NCBI RefSeq assembly: GCF_003864975.1
Contig: NZ_BHGL01000046.1
Coordinates: 186,001-250,000, forward strand
DNA length: 64,000 nt
Reading direction: 5' to 3'
Source of the DNA: Sulfuriferula thiophila
Lineage (GTDB): Bacteria; Pseudomonadota; Gammaproteobacteria; Burkholderiales; Sulfuriferulaceae
In this document: in pieces, positions 41,089-48,756 of the stretch
How positions within the stretch are numbered: the stretch's first letter is position 1
Layout: every line of letters starts with the position of its first letter
Position numbers and translations under genes: made by a program
The notes under the pieces: model-generated
The model's database searches: none
What the model saw: only the letters and a program-made list of their open reading frames with translations
What the model was told of the DNA's origin: nothing

Positions 41089-41463
41089 TTATTGTAGCGG
41101 CACGTACACTTCAAACAATATTCTCTGCCAGGGATTGCGACTCTTGGTCAGACGCGTAATTCTAGCATTCATCGCTGTACCATTATCCAGCATTCGCGCC
41201 ACCGCCGCATTATCACGACGCGGCACATACCCCAATTTCCGCCCTTGCCACTCGACACGTACAGCACGCGCATCATAAACGTTATCAGGTTCACGCACCA
41301 AAGTCAGCGCGTCACCTTCGTGCATCTCATCCCACATCGCCTTACCGGCATAATACTGAAACCCGGCCAAAGGAGATGATTGCACCAGTATTTGTGCCGT
41401 CACCTCCGCCGCCAGCGCATACCCCGCTAGCAGCCATAACCACAGCAACGCAAACAAACGCAT
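41089..41463 (-). CDS. exported HIRAN-domain protein
   Basis: The 124-residue product has a signal peptide (MRLFALLWLWLLAGYALA) followed by a HIRAN domain: AGFQYYAGKAMWDEM, LVREPDNVYDARAVRVEW, LGYVPRRDNAAVARML. HIRAN domains usually accompany DNA helicases and bind DNA 3' ends, so an exported single-domain form is unusual. The ATG at 41463 comes just after the stop of the DsrE-family gene, so they are co-transcribed. The function is unknown. Confidence 0.85.
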   Translation of the reverse strand: MRLFALLWLWLLAGYALAAEVTAQILVQSSPLAGFQYYAGKAMWDEMHEGDALTLVREPDNVYDARAVRVEWQGRKLGYVPRRDNAAVARMLDNGTAMNARITRLTKSRNPWQRILFEVYVPLQ

Positions 41464-41465
41464 GA

Positions 41466-41843
41466 TCAATAACTAATCGAACGCCACTCATCATCCATCA
41501 CACGGCTAATATATGCCGCTCCGCCGGCAATGCCGGTACATTCAGGAATCAGGATATCCGGCTTGATCGCATAAGCATCCAGTGCACCGCCGCAGGCAAA
41601 AAACTTGACGCCCAGGTCAGCGGCATCTTTCATAAAGCCATACACAGATTTCACCTTATTCTCAGAGGGGTAGATGCGATCCGCAACTCCTTTAGCCAGC
41701 AAACGTGTTGCCGCACTCGCAAAAAAAACCTCCACCTCCACGTCCATGGCTGCCGCTGAAGCAGCCTGAAAGAATGGTGTGCCACATAAATGAGGTTGAT
41801 CCGGACTAATCGTCAACAACATAATTACTAATTTTTCTGCCAT
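41466..41843 (-). CDS. DsrE/DsrF family protein
   Basis: The 125-residue protein starts MAEKLVIMLLTISPDQP at an ATG with the strong site GGAGGAAG upstream; the longer frame to 41891 is leader. It has a DsrE-like fold pattern with VEVFFASAATRLLAKGV and a Cys in FFACGGALDAY aligned with the reactive Cys region of the family, and a second Cys in IPECTGIAGG. DsrE-family proteins carry or relay sulfane sulfur, but many are uncharacterised. It is followed by the HIRAN gene. Confidence 0.82.
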   Translation of the reverse strand: MAEKLVIMLLTISPDQPHLCGTPFFQAASAAAMDVEVEVFFASAATRLLAKGVADRIYPSENKVKSVYGFMKDAADLGVKFFACGGALDAYAIKPDILIPECTGIAGGAAYISRVMDDEWRSISY

Positions 41844-42020
41844 CTTCACTTCCTCCATTCTTACAAAATTACAGATATACAATGAGTTCACAATGCCGCA
41901 TCACATCGTTTCAGCGGAGGTGTCTTATAATAGCGGTAAGAATATCATAACCTGATTGCTACAGAGGAAAACGCGGGAGTTACAACAGAAAAGGCAGAAT
42001 TATGAAGGACCGGGGCTACA

Positions 42021-42053
42021 TCGTTAAATGTGCCATTCAGGCACATTTAACGA
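42021..42053. repeat. 14-bp perfect inverted repeat downstream of ompW
   Basis: TCGTTAAATGTGCC and GGCACATTTAACGA surround a five-base loop (ATTCA). It lies 32 nt past the ompW stop. It has no T-tract, so it may be a terminator of another kind, an mRNA-stabilising hairpin or a protein-binding site. Confidence 0.7.
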
Positions 42054-42084
42054 ATCTCTCCTCAAACAAGCTAAAACTTACTAC

Positions 42085-42669
42085 TCAAAATTTCATGCCA
42101 TAACCAACGCCCAAAACCAGAGGATCCAGCTTCAAAGTGTCAATTTTCGTTCCTGCCAAAGCGACATCCGTTTTAATGTATATTTTTTTAATATCCAGGT
42201 TGATAAAGGAATTTTTCCCTACTGCAATATCGACACCTGCTTGCAAAGCCCCGCCCCAGCTATTATTATCCAGCTCTACATTCTGCGTACCCACCTTCAG
42301 GTCATTGCTATAGAATCGCGTATAATTGACACCAGCACCGACATAAGGACGCACGGTTGCATCAGGAGCGAAATGGTATTGTGCTGTCAATGTAGGTGGT
42401 AGCACACTGACTTTACCAAGACTGCTCGACCCTAGTGATACTTCGTGACGAGAAGTTCCTAAAATCAGTTCCAGCGCTACATTCTTGGTTACAAAATAGC
42501 TGAAATCGACTTCTGGCACCAATGCATTATCCACGCTGAGACCCAGAGACGAGCTCTCTTGTGGCTGAACGCTGATTGCACGCGCACGTACTAGCCAATC
42601 TCCCTGATCCGCACTGGCGACTGTGCTTGCCAAAATGCCTAATACTATTATTGTGTTTTTTCTTATCAT
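42085..42669 (-). CDS. ompW: OmpW family outer membrane protein
   Basis: The 194-residue protein has a signal peptide (IIVLGILASTVASA), a short WLVRARAISVQPQ start, an eight-stranded beta-barrel pattern and a C-terminal Phe (YGMKF), all typical of OmpW. It forms a small hydrophobic channel in the outer membrane. The ATG at 42669 has AAGGA 8 nt upstream. It is monocistronic. Confidence 0.9.
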   Translation of the reverse strand: MIRKNTIIVLGILASTVASADQGDWLVRARAISVQPQESSSLGLSVDNALVPEVDFSYFVTKNVALELILGTSRHEVSLGSSSLGKVSVLPPTLTAQYHFAPDATVRPYVGAGVNYTRFYSNDLKVGTQNVELDNNSWGGALQAGVDIAVGKNSFINLDIKKIYIKTDVALAGTKIDTLKLDPLVLGVGYGMKF

Positions 42670-42702
42670 GATCAAAATCCTTATTAAATTATTTAAAGAG
42701 AT

Positions 42703-42720
42703 TGATATCTTAATATATCA
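42703..42720. promoter_or_regulatory. inverted repeat upstream of ompW
   Basis: TGATAT-CTTAAT-ATATCA lies 34-51 nt upstream of the ompW start. The half-sites resemble part of an FNR/CRP-type TTGAT half-site but do not match the 4-nt FNR spacing. A possible operator. Confidence 0.3.
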
Positions 42721-42889
42721 TTAATAACAACACAACAAGGATTTCCATCAAGCTGTCCTAAACCACGAGTAATTTGAGTCAGGAATTTAACGAGAAAAGG
42801 GAAAAAATATATACTTTGATGGGAGAACATCGTCTTAACACATACGCTTAAGCGAGTATCTGCTCAGCATAACAAACGCAGGACACACC

Positions 42890-43411
42890 ATGTCGCACAT
42901 AACAAGCTTCGCCCCCATTGAAAACAGCGCCGCAAACATATTGATCCTTGGCAGCATGCCAAGCGTAGCATCATTGCATGCCAACCAATATTATGCGCAT
43001 TCCCGCAATCTGTTCTGGCGCATTATGGCGACACTCATACAGCTAGATCCCGATTCCCCTTATGAACAACGTATTGAGGCACTACAAGATGCGCAAATAG
43101 CGCTATGGGACGTGCTTCACTCATGCAAACGACAAGGCAGCCTAGATACGAGCATCGATAAAACCTCACAAAACCCAAATGACTTCAGTACATTTTTCTT
43201 GCAACATACACATATCACCCATGTATTTTTTAATGGCATAGTGGCTGAACAATCTTACCGAAAACTCGTCCTGCCTGATTTATCAATACAACACATTGAA
43301 TACTTGCGCCTGCCTTCCACCAGCCCCGCAAATGCTTCTATCCCGTATGATCAAAAAATAGCGGCCTGGCAAGCAATCCGTTGTGCATCCGGCATGAGCA
43401 AGCTAGACTAA
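42890..43411 (+). CDS. DNA-deoxyinosine glycosylase (uracil-DNA glycosylase superfamily)
   Basis: The 173-residue protein has the N-terminal motif LILGSMPSVASLHANQYYAH and C-terminal LPSTSPANASIPY, the pattern of the family 6 hypoxanthine/deoxyinosine glycosylases. These remove deaminated adenine from DNA. It precedes the NYN-domain gene by 43 nt on the same strand and may be co-transcribed. Confidence 0.88.
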   Translation: MSHITSFAPIENSAANILILGSMPSVASLHANQYYAHSRNLFWRIMATLIQLDPDSPYEQRIEALQDAQIALWDVLHSCKRQGSLDTSIDKTSQNPNDFSTFFLQHTHITHVFFNGIVAEQSYRKLVLPDLSIQHIEYLRLPSTSPANASIPYDQKIAAWQAIRCASGMSKLD

Positions 43412-43454
43412 AGCATAAGCATAAATTCTTCATTAATTCACATAAGGAACCAGC

Positions 43455-44276
43455 ATGGCTAATCCTCGGACTATTACAAAAATAGAAGCAGATGAACCCA
43501 CACTCAGACTGGCCGTGTTAATTGATGCGGATAATGCGCAAGCAGCCATAATTGAAGGACTATTAGCCGAAATCGCCAGCTACGGTGAAGCGACAGTAAA
43601 ACGGATTTACGGTGACTTTACCTCCCCCGCCAGCGCGCAATGGAAGAAAGTGCTGAACAAACACGCAATTAAACCTGTGCAGCAATTTGCCTATACCACC
43701 GGAAAAAATGCCACCGACAGCACATTGATTATTGATGCGATGGATTTACTGTACACCCATCGATTTGATGGTTTTTGTATTGTATCCAGTGACAGCGACT
43801 TCACAGGTCTGGCGTTAAGAATACGTGAAGAAGGCTTGACCATACTCGGCTTTGGCGAACAGAAAACGCCTGAAGCATTTCGTAATGCCTGTCATAAATT
43901 CATTTTTACTGAAGTGTTAAGACCAATAGCCCCAGCCCAGCCAAAAACCAGCACAGAAAAAGCGGCCCCTGTCCCTAAACCTAAAAAATCCGGCACCACC
44001 CCGGCAAAGACGAAAATAATTCCATCGTCACCAGAAATACAATTCCCCAAGGAATTTGTGCTGCAAGCTCTGGAAAACTCTTGTGACGACAGCGGCTGGG
44101 CCAATTTGGCCACATTCGGCAGCTATCTGACCAAATTGAAACCGGATTTTGACTCCCGGCTATATGGCTTCAAGAAATTAAGCGATCTGGTAAAAGCCAA
44201 AACCGAGATTTTCAAAACAGAAGAACGCAAGTCACCAGGCTCGGACAAGACCACACTATTTCTTAAAAGCAAATAA
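43455..44276 (+). CDS. NYN domain protein with C-terminal OST-HTH/LOTUS domain
   Basis: The 273-residue protein has an N-terminal NYN (PIN-like nuclease) domain with acidic residues in VLIDADNAQA and CIVSSDSDFTGLAL, a basic Pro/Lys linker (about 165-195), and a C-terminal OST-HTH region with GWANLATFGSYLTKLKPDFDSRLYGFKKLSDLV. The layout matches LabA/DUF88 proteins, predicted RNA-binding RNases. Its target is unknown. Confidence 0.9.
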   Translation: MANPRTITKIEADEPTLRLAVLIDADNAQAAIIEGLLAEIASYGEATVKRIYGDFTSPASAQWKKVLNKHAIKPVQQFAYTTGKNATDSTLIIDAMDLLYTHRFDGFCIVSSDSDFTGLALRIREEGLTILGFGEQKTPEAFRNACHKFIFTEVLRPIAPAQPKTSTEKAAPVPKPKKSGTTPAKTKIIPSSPEIQFPKEFVLQALENSCDDSGWANLATFGSYLTKLKPDFDSRLYGFKKLSDLVKAKTEIFKTEERKSPGSDKTTLFLKSK

Positions 44277-44355
44277 ATTAGGCATCGCGTATTCTGAATC
44301 GTTAACCATCGGCAAATTCGATGCCTCAATCATCTCAATTTGACTGGGCTATCAA

Positions 44356-44384
44356 TTGTCACCCGACCATTGTTAATTCATAAT
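44356..44384 (+). promoter_or_regulatory. sigma-70 promoter for the response regulator cassette
   Basis: TTGTCA at 44356-44361 and CATAAT at 44379-44384 are separated by 17 nt and lie about 80 nt before the regulator GTG. Confidence 0.5.
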
Positions 44385-44461
44385 GCGCTGGTATTCATTC
44401 GGCTCCGCTTGATTCTAGAAGCAACCAGCCAGTTAGCATCCCATTTAAGGACCCACCCAAC

Positions 44462-45160
44462 GTGCGCATAGCCTTACTCGAAGATCACATTCCGCAAGCT
44501 GCCATTATCCAGCATTGGTTACAAGAAGCAGGCCATACCGTACACCACTACGCGCTATCGCAAGACCTGATGCAGTCTGTAGGGCAGCAGACTTTTGATA
44601 TCTACCTGCTCGACTGGATGTTGCCGGACGTATCTGGCAAAGAGTTTTTACATTGGTTGCGCCACACCCGGAGCATCAACGCCCCCATCATATTCCTGAC
44701 CAGCCGGGATACCGAAGAAGACATTTCCAGCATTCTCAATGCCGGGGCGGATGACTACATCATCAAACCAGCACGCCGTGCTGAATTAATATCCCGACTC
44801 GAAGCGGTATACCGCCGTGCCTATGCGTCACAAAGTGGCTTGTCGGTCATTGACATCCCTCCGTATCGCTTTGAAACCAGCAGCTCACGCGCTCTATATC
44901 AAAATGCCCCTGTCGAGTTGACTGAAAAAGAATTCGAATTAGCGCTGTATTTTTTCAACAATCTCAACCGTATCATTTCGCGCGCCCAGCTACTCGAAGC
45001 AGTATGGGGATTGAACGTCGATATCCCGACTCGCACAATCGATACACATATTAGCCGCATCCGCAGCAAACTCGTGTTGCGACCCGAAAACGGCTACCAA
45101 CTGAAAGCCATTTACAATCATGGCTATCGACTGGAACAAATTAGTCCGGAGATTGCATAA
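44462..45160 (+). CDS. OmpR-family response regulator
   Basis: The 232-residue regulator has a receiver domain with phospho-acceptor Asp51 in DIYLLDWMLPD, the acidic pocket around Asp8, a Lys in YIIKPA, and a C-terminal winged-helix DNA-binding domain (TEKEFELALYFFNN, RTIDTHISRIRSKL). It starts with GTG. Its stop overlaps the FecR-gene start (TAATG). It is the presumed partner of the CHASE2 histidine kinase at the end of the cassette. Confidence 0.93.
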   Translation: MRIALLEDHIPQAAIIQHWLQEAGHTVHHYALSQDLMQSVGQQTFDIYLLDWMLPDVSGKEFLHWLRHTRSINAPIIFLTSRDTEEDISSILNAGADDYIIKPARRAELISRLEAVYRRAYASQSGLSVIDIPPYRFETSSSRALYQNAPVELTEKEFELALYFFNNLNRIISRAQLLEAVWGLNVDIPTRTIDTHISRIRSKLVLRPENGYQLKAIYNHGYRLEQISPEIA

Positions 45161-46761
45161 TGCGCATACATTCATTACTTGCCATTAGCCTGTCTTTTTT
45201 CCTGGCTTCAGCCAGTTATGCTGCAACCTCCCCTCCGGATGCATTGACCTATACCACTCGGCAAGGCGATACCCTGATAGAAATCAGCAAACAATTAACC
45301 AAACCAGCTGACTGGAAAAAAATTCAGCTGGTTAACCATATACACAATCCTAAGCTCATCCCTGTTGGCTCTTCGATACAAATACCTGTATCACTATTAC
45401 GCAGTGAAGATGCCCCCGCTAAAGTCATCAGTGTCGTAGGGACAGCACAGCTCAACCAACAACCGCTTACCAGCAAAACGATGCTGGTAAGCGGTAGCGA
45501 AATCATTACCGGCAATGATGGATTTGTACTGATACAACTCGCCAACGGCACTAAACTTGCAGTACAAGCGGATAGCCATGTCACCCTGGCCGCACTCAAA
45601 AAATACACTATCGATCAAACCTTTGACAGCACAGTCAAAGTACAAAAAGGACGGATCGAGACAGAAGCAGCTAAAACTACCGGTACCGCTCCACGCTATC
45701 GGATTATGACGCCAAGCGCCGTGATGAGTGTACGTGGCACACAGTTTCGTGTGGCTGCAGATGCTACCCAGACCAGCCGTACCGAAGTTACTGAAGGGCT
45801 AGTACGTGTTGGTGATGCCAGCGATAGCGAGGCTGTCGGTGTAGCTGCTGGCTATGGCAACATCGTGGACAATGGCAAGCCACCGATGCAACCCATCGCA
45901 CTACTTCCTGCTCCCGATATCTCGCAACTGCCAGCATTGCTGGAACGCCCGACACTGCGATTTAATCTCATACCGCTAGCCAAAAGAATCACTTACCGCG
46001 CCATAATTGCAGACGACGAGAAATTTGATCACGTGTTACGCAATAAGTTGTTTGACAGTTCGACCATAAAATTTGATGGCCTTGCCGATGGCAAGTATTG
46101 GCTGCGTGTGCGTGCCGTTGACCAGAACGGTCTAGAGGGCCTGGATGCACAATATGCATTCGCACTTAAAGCTCGCCCTGAACCACCCTTTATCATGCAC
46201 CCAATCAACAAAGGTAAAATTTCAGGCGATCAAGTAACGTTCAACTGGGCGCTTGTTGATGACGCGAATAGTTATCACCTGCAGCTATCAACCCAGCCAG
46301 ACTTTAGCACTATCAGCATTGATGCAAACGACATCAAGAATAATGAATTCACCTCGACACAAAAACTCACCCCGGGTCAGTATTTCTGGCGCATTGCCAG
46401 CATACGTGGCGATCATGACCAGGGCCCGTACGGAGACCTCCTGCAATTCACACTCAAACCCATGCCAGCATTACCGCCGCCACCTGAAGTCGGAGCCAAC
46501 AGCATGCATTTAAGCTGGCCAGGTGAACCCGGACAGACCTTCGAACTGGATATAGCACAGGACCGCTTATTCACAGAAGGCGTGCAACATCACGCCTTAA
46601 CCCAGCCGGAAATAACCCTGCCTAAACCAATCTGGGGTACGTTCTTCTTCCGGATTAGGGCAACAGACGCTGATGGCTATGTTAATCCGTATACAGCCAC
46701 CCAGCGTTTTGAGCTACCGCTGGAACTGGATTGGTTCCGCGCGCCCAAACCGGCTAAGTAA
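45160..46761 (+). CDS. LysM and FecR domain periplasmic protein
   Basis: The 533-residue protein has a signal peptide (LLAISLSFFLASASYAA), a LysM domain (YTTRQGDTLIEISKQL to VGSSIQIPVSLL, about 30-80), a FecR domain (about 95-215, including MTPSAVMSVRGTQFRV), then fibronectin-like repeats in the C-terminal half. It would bind peptidoglycan and face the periplasm. It is coupled on both sides (TAATG overlaps) to the regulator and the CHASE2 kinase, so it probably provides or gates the signal. Confidence 0.9.
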   Translation: MRIHSLLAISLSFFLASASYAATSPPDALTYTTRQGDTLIEISKQLTKPADWKKIQLVNHIHNPKLIPVGSSIQIPVSLLRSEDAPAKVISVVGTAQLNQQPLTSKTMLVSGSEIITGNDGFVLIQLANGTKLAVQADSHVTLAALKKYTIDQTFDSTVKVQKGRIETEAAKTTGTAPRYRIMTPSAVMSVRGTQFRVAADATQTSRTEVTEGLVRVGDASDSEAVGVAAGYGNIVDNGKPPMQPIALLPAPDISQLPALLERPTLRFNLIPLAKRITYRAIIADDEKFDHVLRNKLFDSSTIKFDGLADGKYWLRVRAVDQNGLEGLDAQYAFALKARPEPPFIMHPINKGKISGDQVTFNWALVDDANSYHLQLSTQPDFSTISIDANDIKNNEFTSTQKLTPGQYFWRIASIRGDHDQGPYGDLLQFTLKPMPALPPPPEVGANSMHLSWPGEPGQTFELDIAQDRLFTEGVQHHALTQPEITLPKPIWGTFFFRIRATDADGYVNPYTATQRFELPLELDWFRAPKPAK

Positions 46762-48701
46762 TGACCTCGCGGCCACTGCACCGACCACTCATACAGGAAT
46801 GGCTAATCACCGGCATTAGCTTAATAGTATTGGTCGGTGTAATGGCATCGCAGCACGCTTTTTGGCGCATGGACAATGTGTTCTATGATGCCGCCCTCAA
46901 ACTCTGGCAACGCCCTGCACCCAGCGACATCGTTATCGTTGCAATCGATGACACGAGTTTATCCGCGCTTGGCCGCTGGCCCTGGCCGCGCGCTAGCCAT
47001 GCCGAATTACTGGACACACTCACTCAGGAACATGCACGTGCTGTCGCATTTGATGTGATTTTGAGTGAACCCGACAATCAGCATGTCGATGATGATAATC
47101 GGCTTGCGACCGCCATACGCAACAACGGGCATGTGGTCATGCCCGTATTCCAGATGGTACTGTCAACGAATACGCTGGGCCAGGGGCTACCACTACCGGC
47201 ATTCGCTCAATCTGCCGCCCAACTGGGGCATGTCCAGAGCGAAATTGATGCTGATGGCATCATGCGCAGCGTGTATTTATATGAAGGTCTGGGAGAGCCA
47301 CGCTATCCACACCTTGCCCTGGCCCTGCTGAATGTCACCAACCCCACACCACATCCATATCTGCCAGGAGAGCGCGCGCCGAAATTCGAACCAGAGCCAC
47401 AATCCTGGGCACGCGATTACTGGATGCATATCCCTTTTGCCGGCCCACCAGGCCATTTCCAGCACATTTCTTACAGTGACGTGATCCAGCACAAATTCGC
47501 ACCGGGTTATTTCCATAACAAAATCGTATTGGTCGGTGCGATGGCTACCGGGATGAGTGACAACCTGCCCACGCCCGTGTCCGGCTTGAATCGGCCCATG
47601 TCCGGCGTAGAGATCAATGCAAATATTTACGATGCATTGCGTAACCACCTCGCCATTGATTTACTGCCGAACTGGGCAAACAGTCTGATTTCAGTTATTA
47701 GTCTCGCATTACTGATGTTTGCGTTGTTACGCCTGCCGGCTCGCCACGGCTTATGGCTATCAGGTTTAGCCTTTATCGGCAGCATAGCGCTTGCCACATT
47801 ATTGTTACGCGTATTCCACGTATGGTTCGGCCCTTCAGCCTTGCTGCTTGGCGTCATCACCGCCTATCCATTATGGAGCTGGCGCCGGCTGGAAATCACC
47901 CAGCGCTATCTGGATGCCGAACTAGCCAGCATGGCTAATGGGCATGATCAGACCACCATGAAGTCTGGCGAAGAACTTGACCCCATTGCCCGCCGCATTC
48001 AACTCGCCACGCAAACGAAAGCCGCATTAAGGCAAGCGCAGCAAAGCCGCGATGATCTGATGAAGTTCATTTCACATGACATTCGTGCACCACTCGCTTC
48101 CATCCTGGCAATATTGCAGCAACCCGGCGAAACAAACACCAGCGAGAAAATCAAACGCTATGCAACGGGCGCACTGGATCTTGCTGATGATTTTTTTCGC
48201 CTTATTCGCGCAGAAGCCATCGATATCAAACAGTTCGCTGAATGCGATCTCATCTCCATGCTGGAAGAAACTGCCGACGACACCTGGGCATTGGCTAACG
48301 CCAAACGCATAACCATCCATCGCGAATTCGCTGACATCGAAGAAGCCTGGCTGTTAGCTTCACGCACCCAGTTACAACGTGCATTCTTTAATTTACTGAC
48401 CAACGCAGTCAAATACAGCCCACCCGACACCACCATCACCTTGCGCTTAATGCAGGATGAGCAGGACTGGATTATTCAGGTACAAGATCAGGGTTATGGT
48501 ATCGAGGCTGAGGCATTGCCTAAGCTGTTTACACGCTACCAACGCCTGCGCACATCAGAGCAGCCAGAAACCGAAGGTGTCGGCTTAGGTTTGATCATCA
48601 GCAAAACCGTAATTGAAGGTCACCACGGCAAGATTTCAGTAGAGAGCACCGTCGGCACAGGCACAACATTCACTGTCAGCCTACCCAAATCACAGCACTG
48701 A
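46761..48701 (+). CDS. CHASE2 sensor histidine kinase
   Basis: The 646-residue protein has an N-terminal membrane helix, a periplasmic CHASE2 domain (SDIVIVAIDDTSLSALGRWP onward), three helices near residues 305-375, a dimerisation domain with His439 in FISHDIRAPLASI and an ATPase domain with N-box FFNLLTNAVKYS and GVGLGLIISKTV. It has no receiver or cyclase domain. It overlaps the FecR gene and should phosphorylate the regulator encoded first in the cassette. Confidence 0.92.
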   Translation: MTSRPLHRPLIQEWLITGISLIVLVGVMASQHAFWRMDNVFYDAALKLWQRPAPSDIVIVAIDDTSLSALGRWPWPRASHAELLDTLTQEHARAVAFDVILSEPDNQHVDDDNRLATAIRNNGHVVMPVFQMVLSTNTLGQGLPLPAFAQSAAQLGHVQSEIDADGIMRSVYLYEGLGEPRYPHLALALLNVTNPTPHPYLPGERAPKFEPEPQSWARDYWMHIPFAGPPGHFQHISYSDVIQHKFAPGYFHNKIVLVGAMATGMSDNLPTPVSGLNRPMSGVEINANIYDALRNHLAIDLLPNWANSLISVISLALLMFALLRLPARHGLWLSGLAFIGSIALATLLLRVFHVWFGPSALLLGVITAYPLWSWRRLEITQRYLDAELASMANGHDQTTMKSGEELDPIARRIQLATQTKAALRQAQQSRDDLMKFISHDIRAPLASILAILQQPGETNTSEKIKRYATGALDLADDFFRLIRAEAIDIKQFAECDLISMLEETADDTWALANAKRITIHREFADIEEAWLLASRTQLQRAFFNLLTNAVKYSPPDTTITLRLMQDEQDWIIQVQDQGYGIEAEALPKLFTRYQRLRTSEQPETEGVGLGLIISKTVIEGHHGKISVESTVGTGTTFTVSLPKSQH

Positions 48702-48756
48702 GCGGGACTAGCCATTTTCGGGTAAAATTCACTTTTATTTAACGCTGATACGCACT

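Noticed and set aside
42002-42103. 33-codon ORF on the plus strand with AAGG upstream
   Set aside because: It runs through the 14-bp hairpin and into the 3' end of ompW on the other strand; it has no similarity to anything known and no convincing promoter.
44280-44326. 8-bp inverted repeat AGGCATCG/CGATGCCT after the NYN gene
   Set aside because: The 31-nt loop and lack of a T-tract make it a weak terminator candidate; it could be chance.
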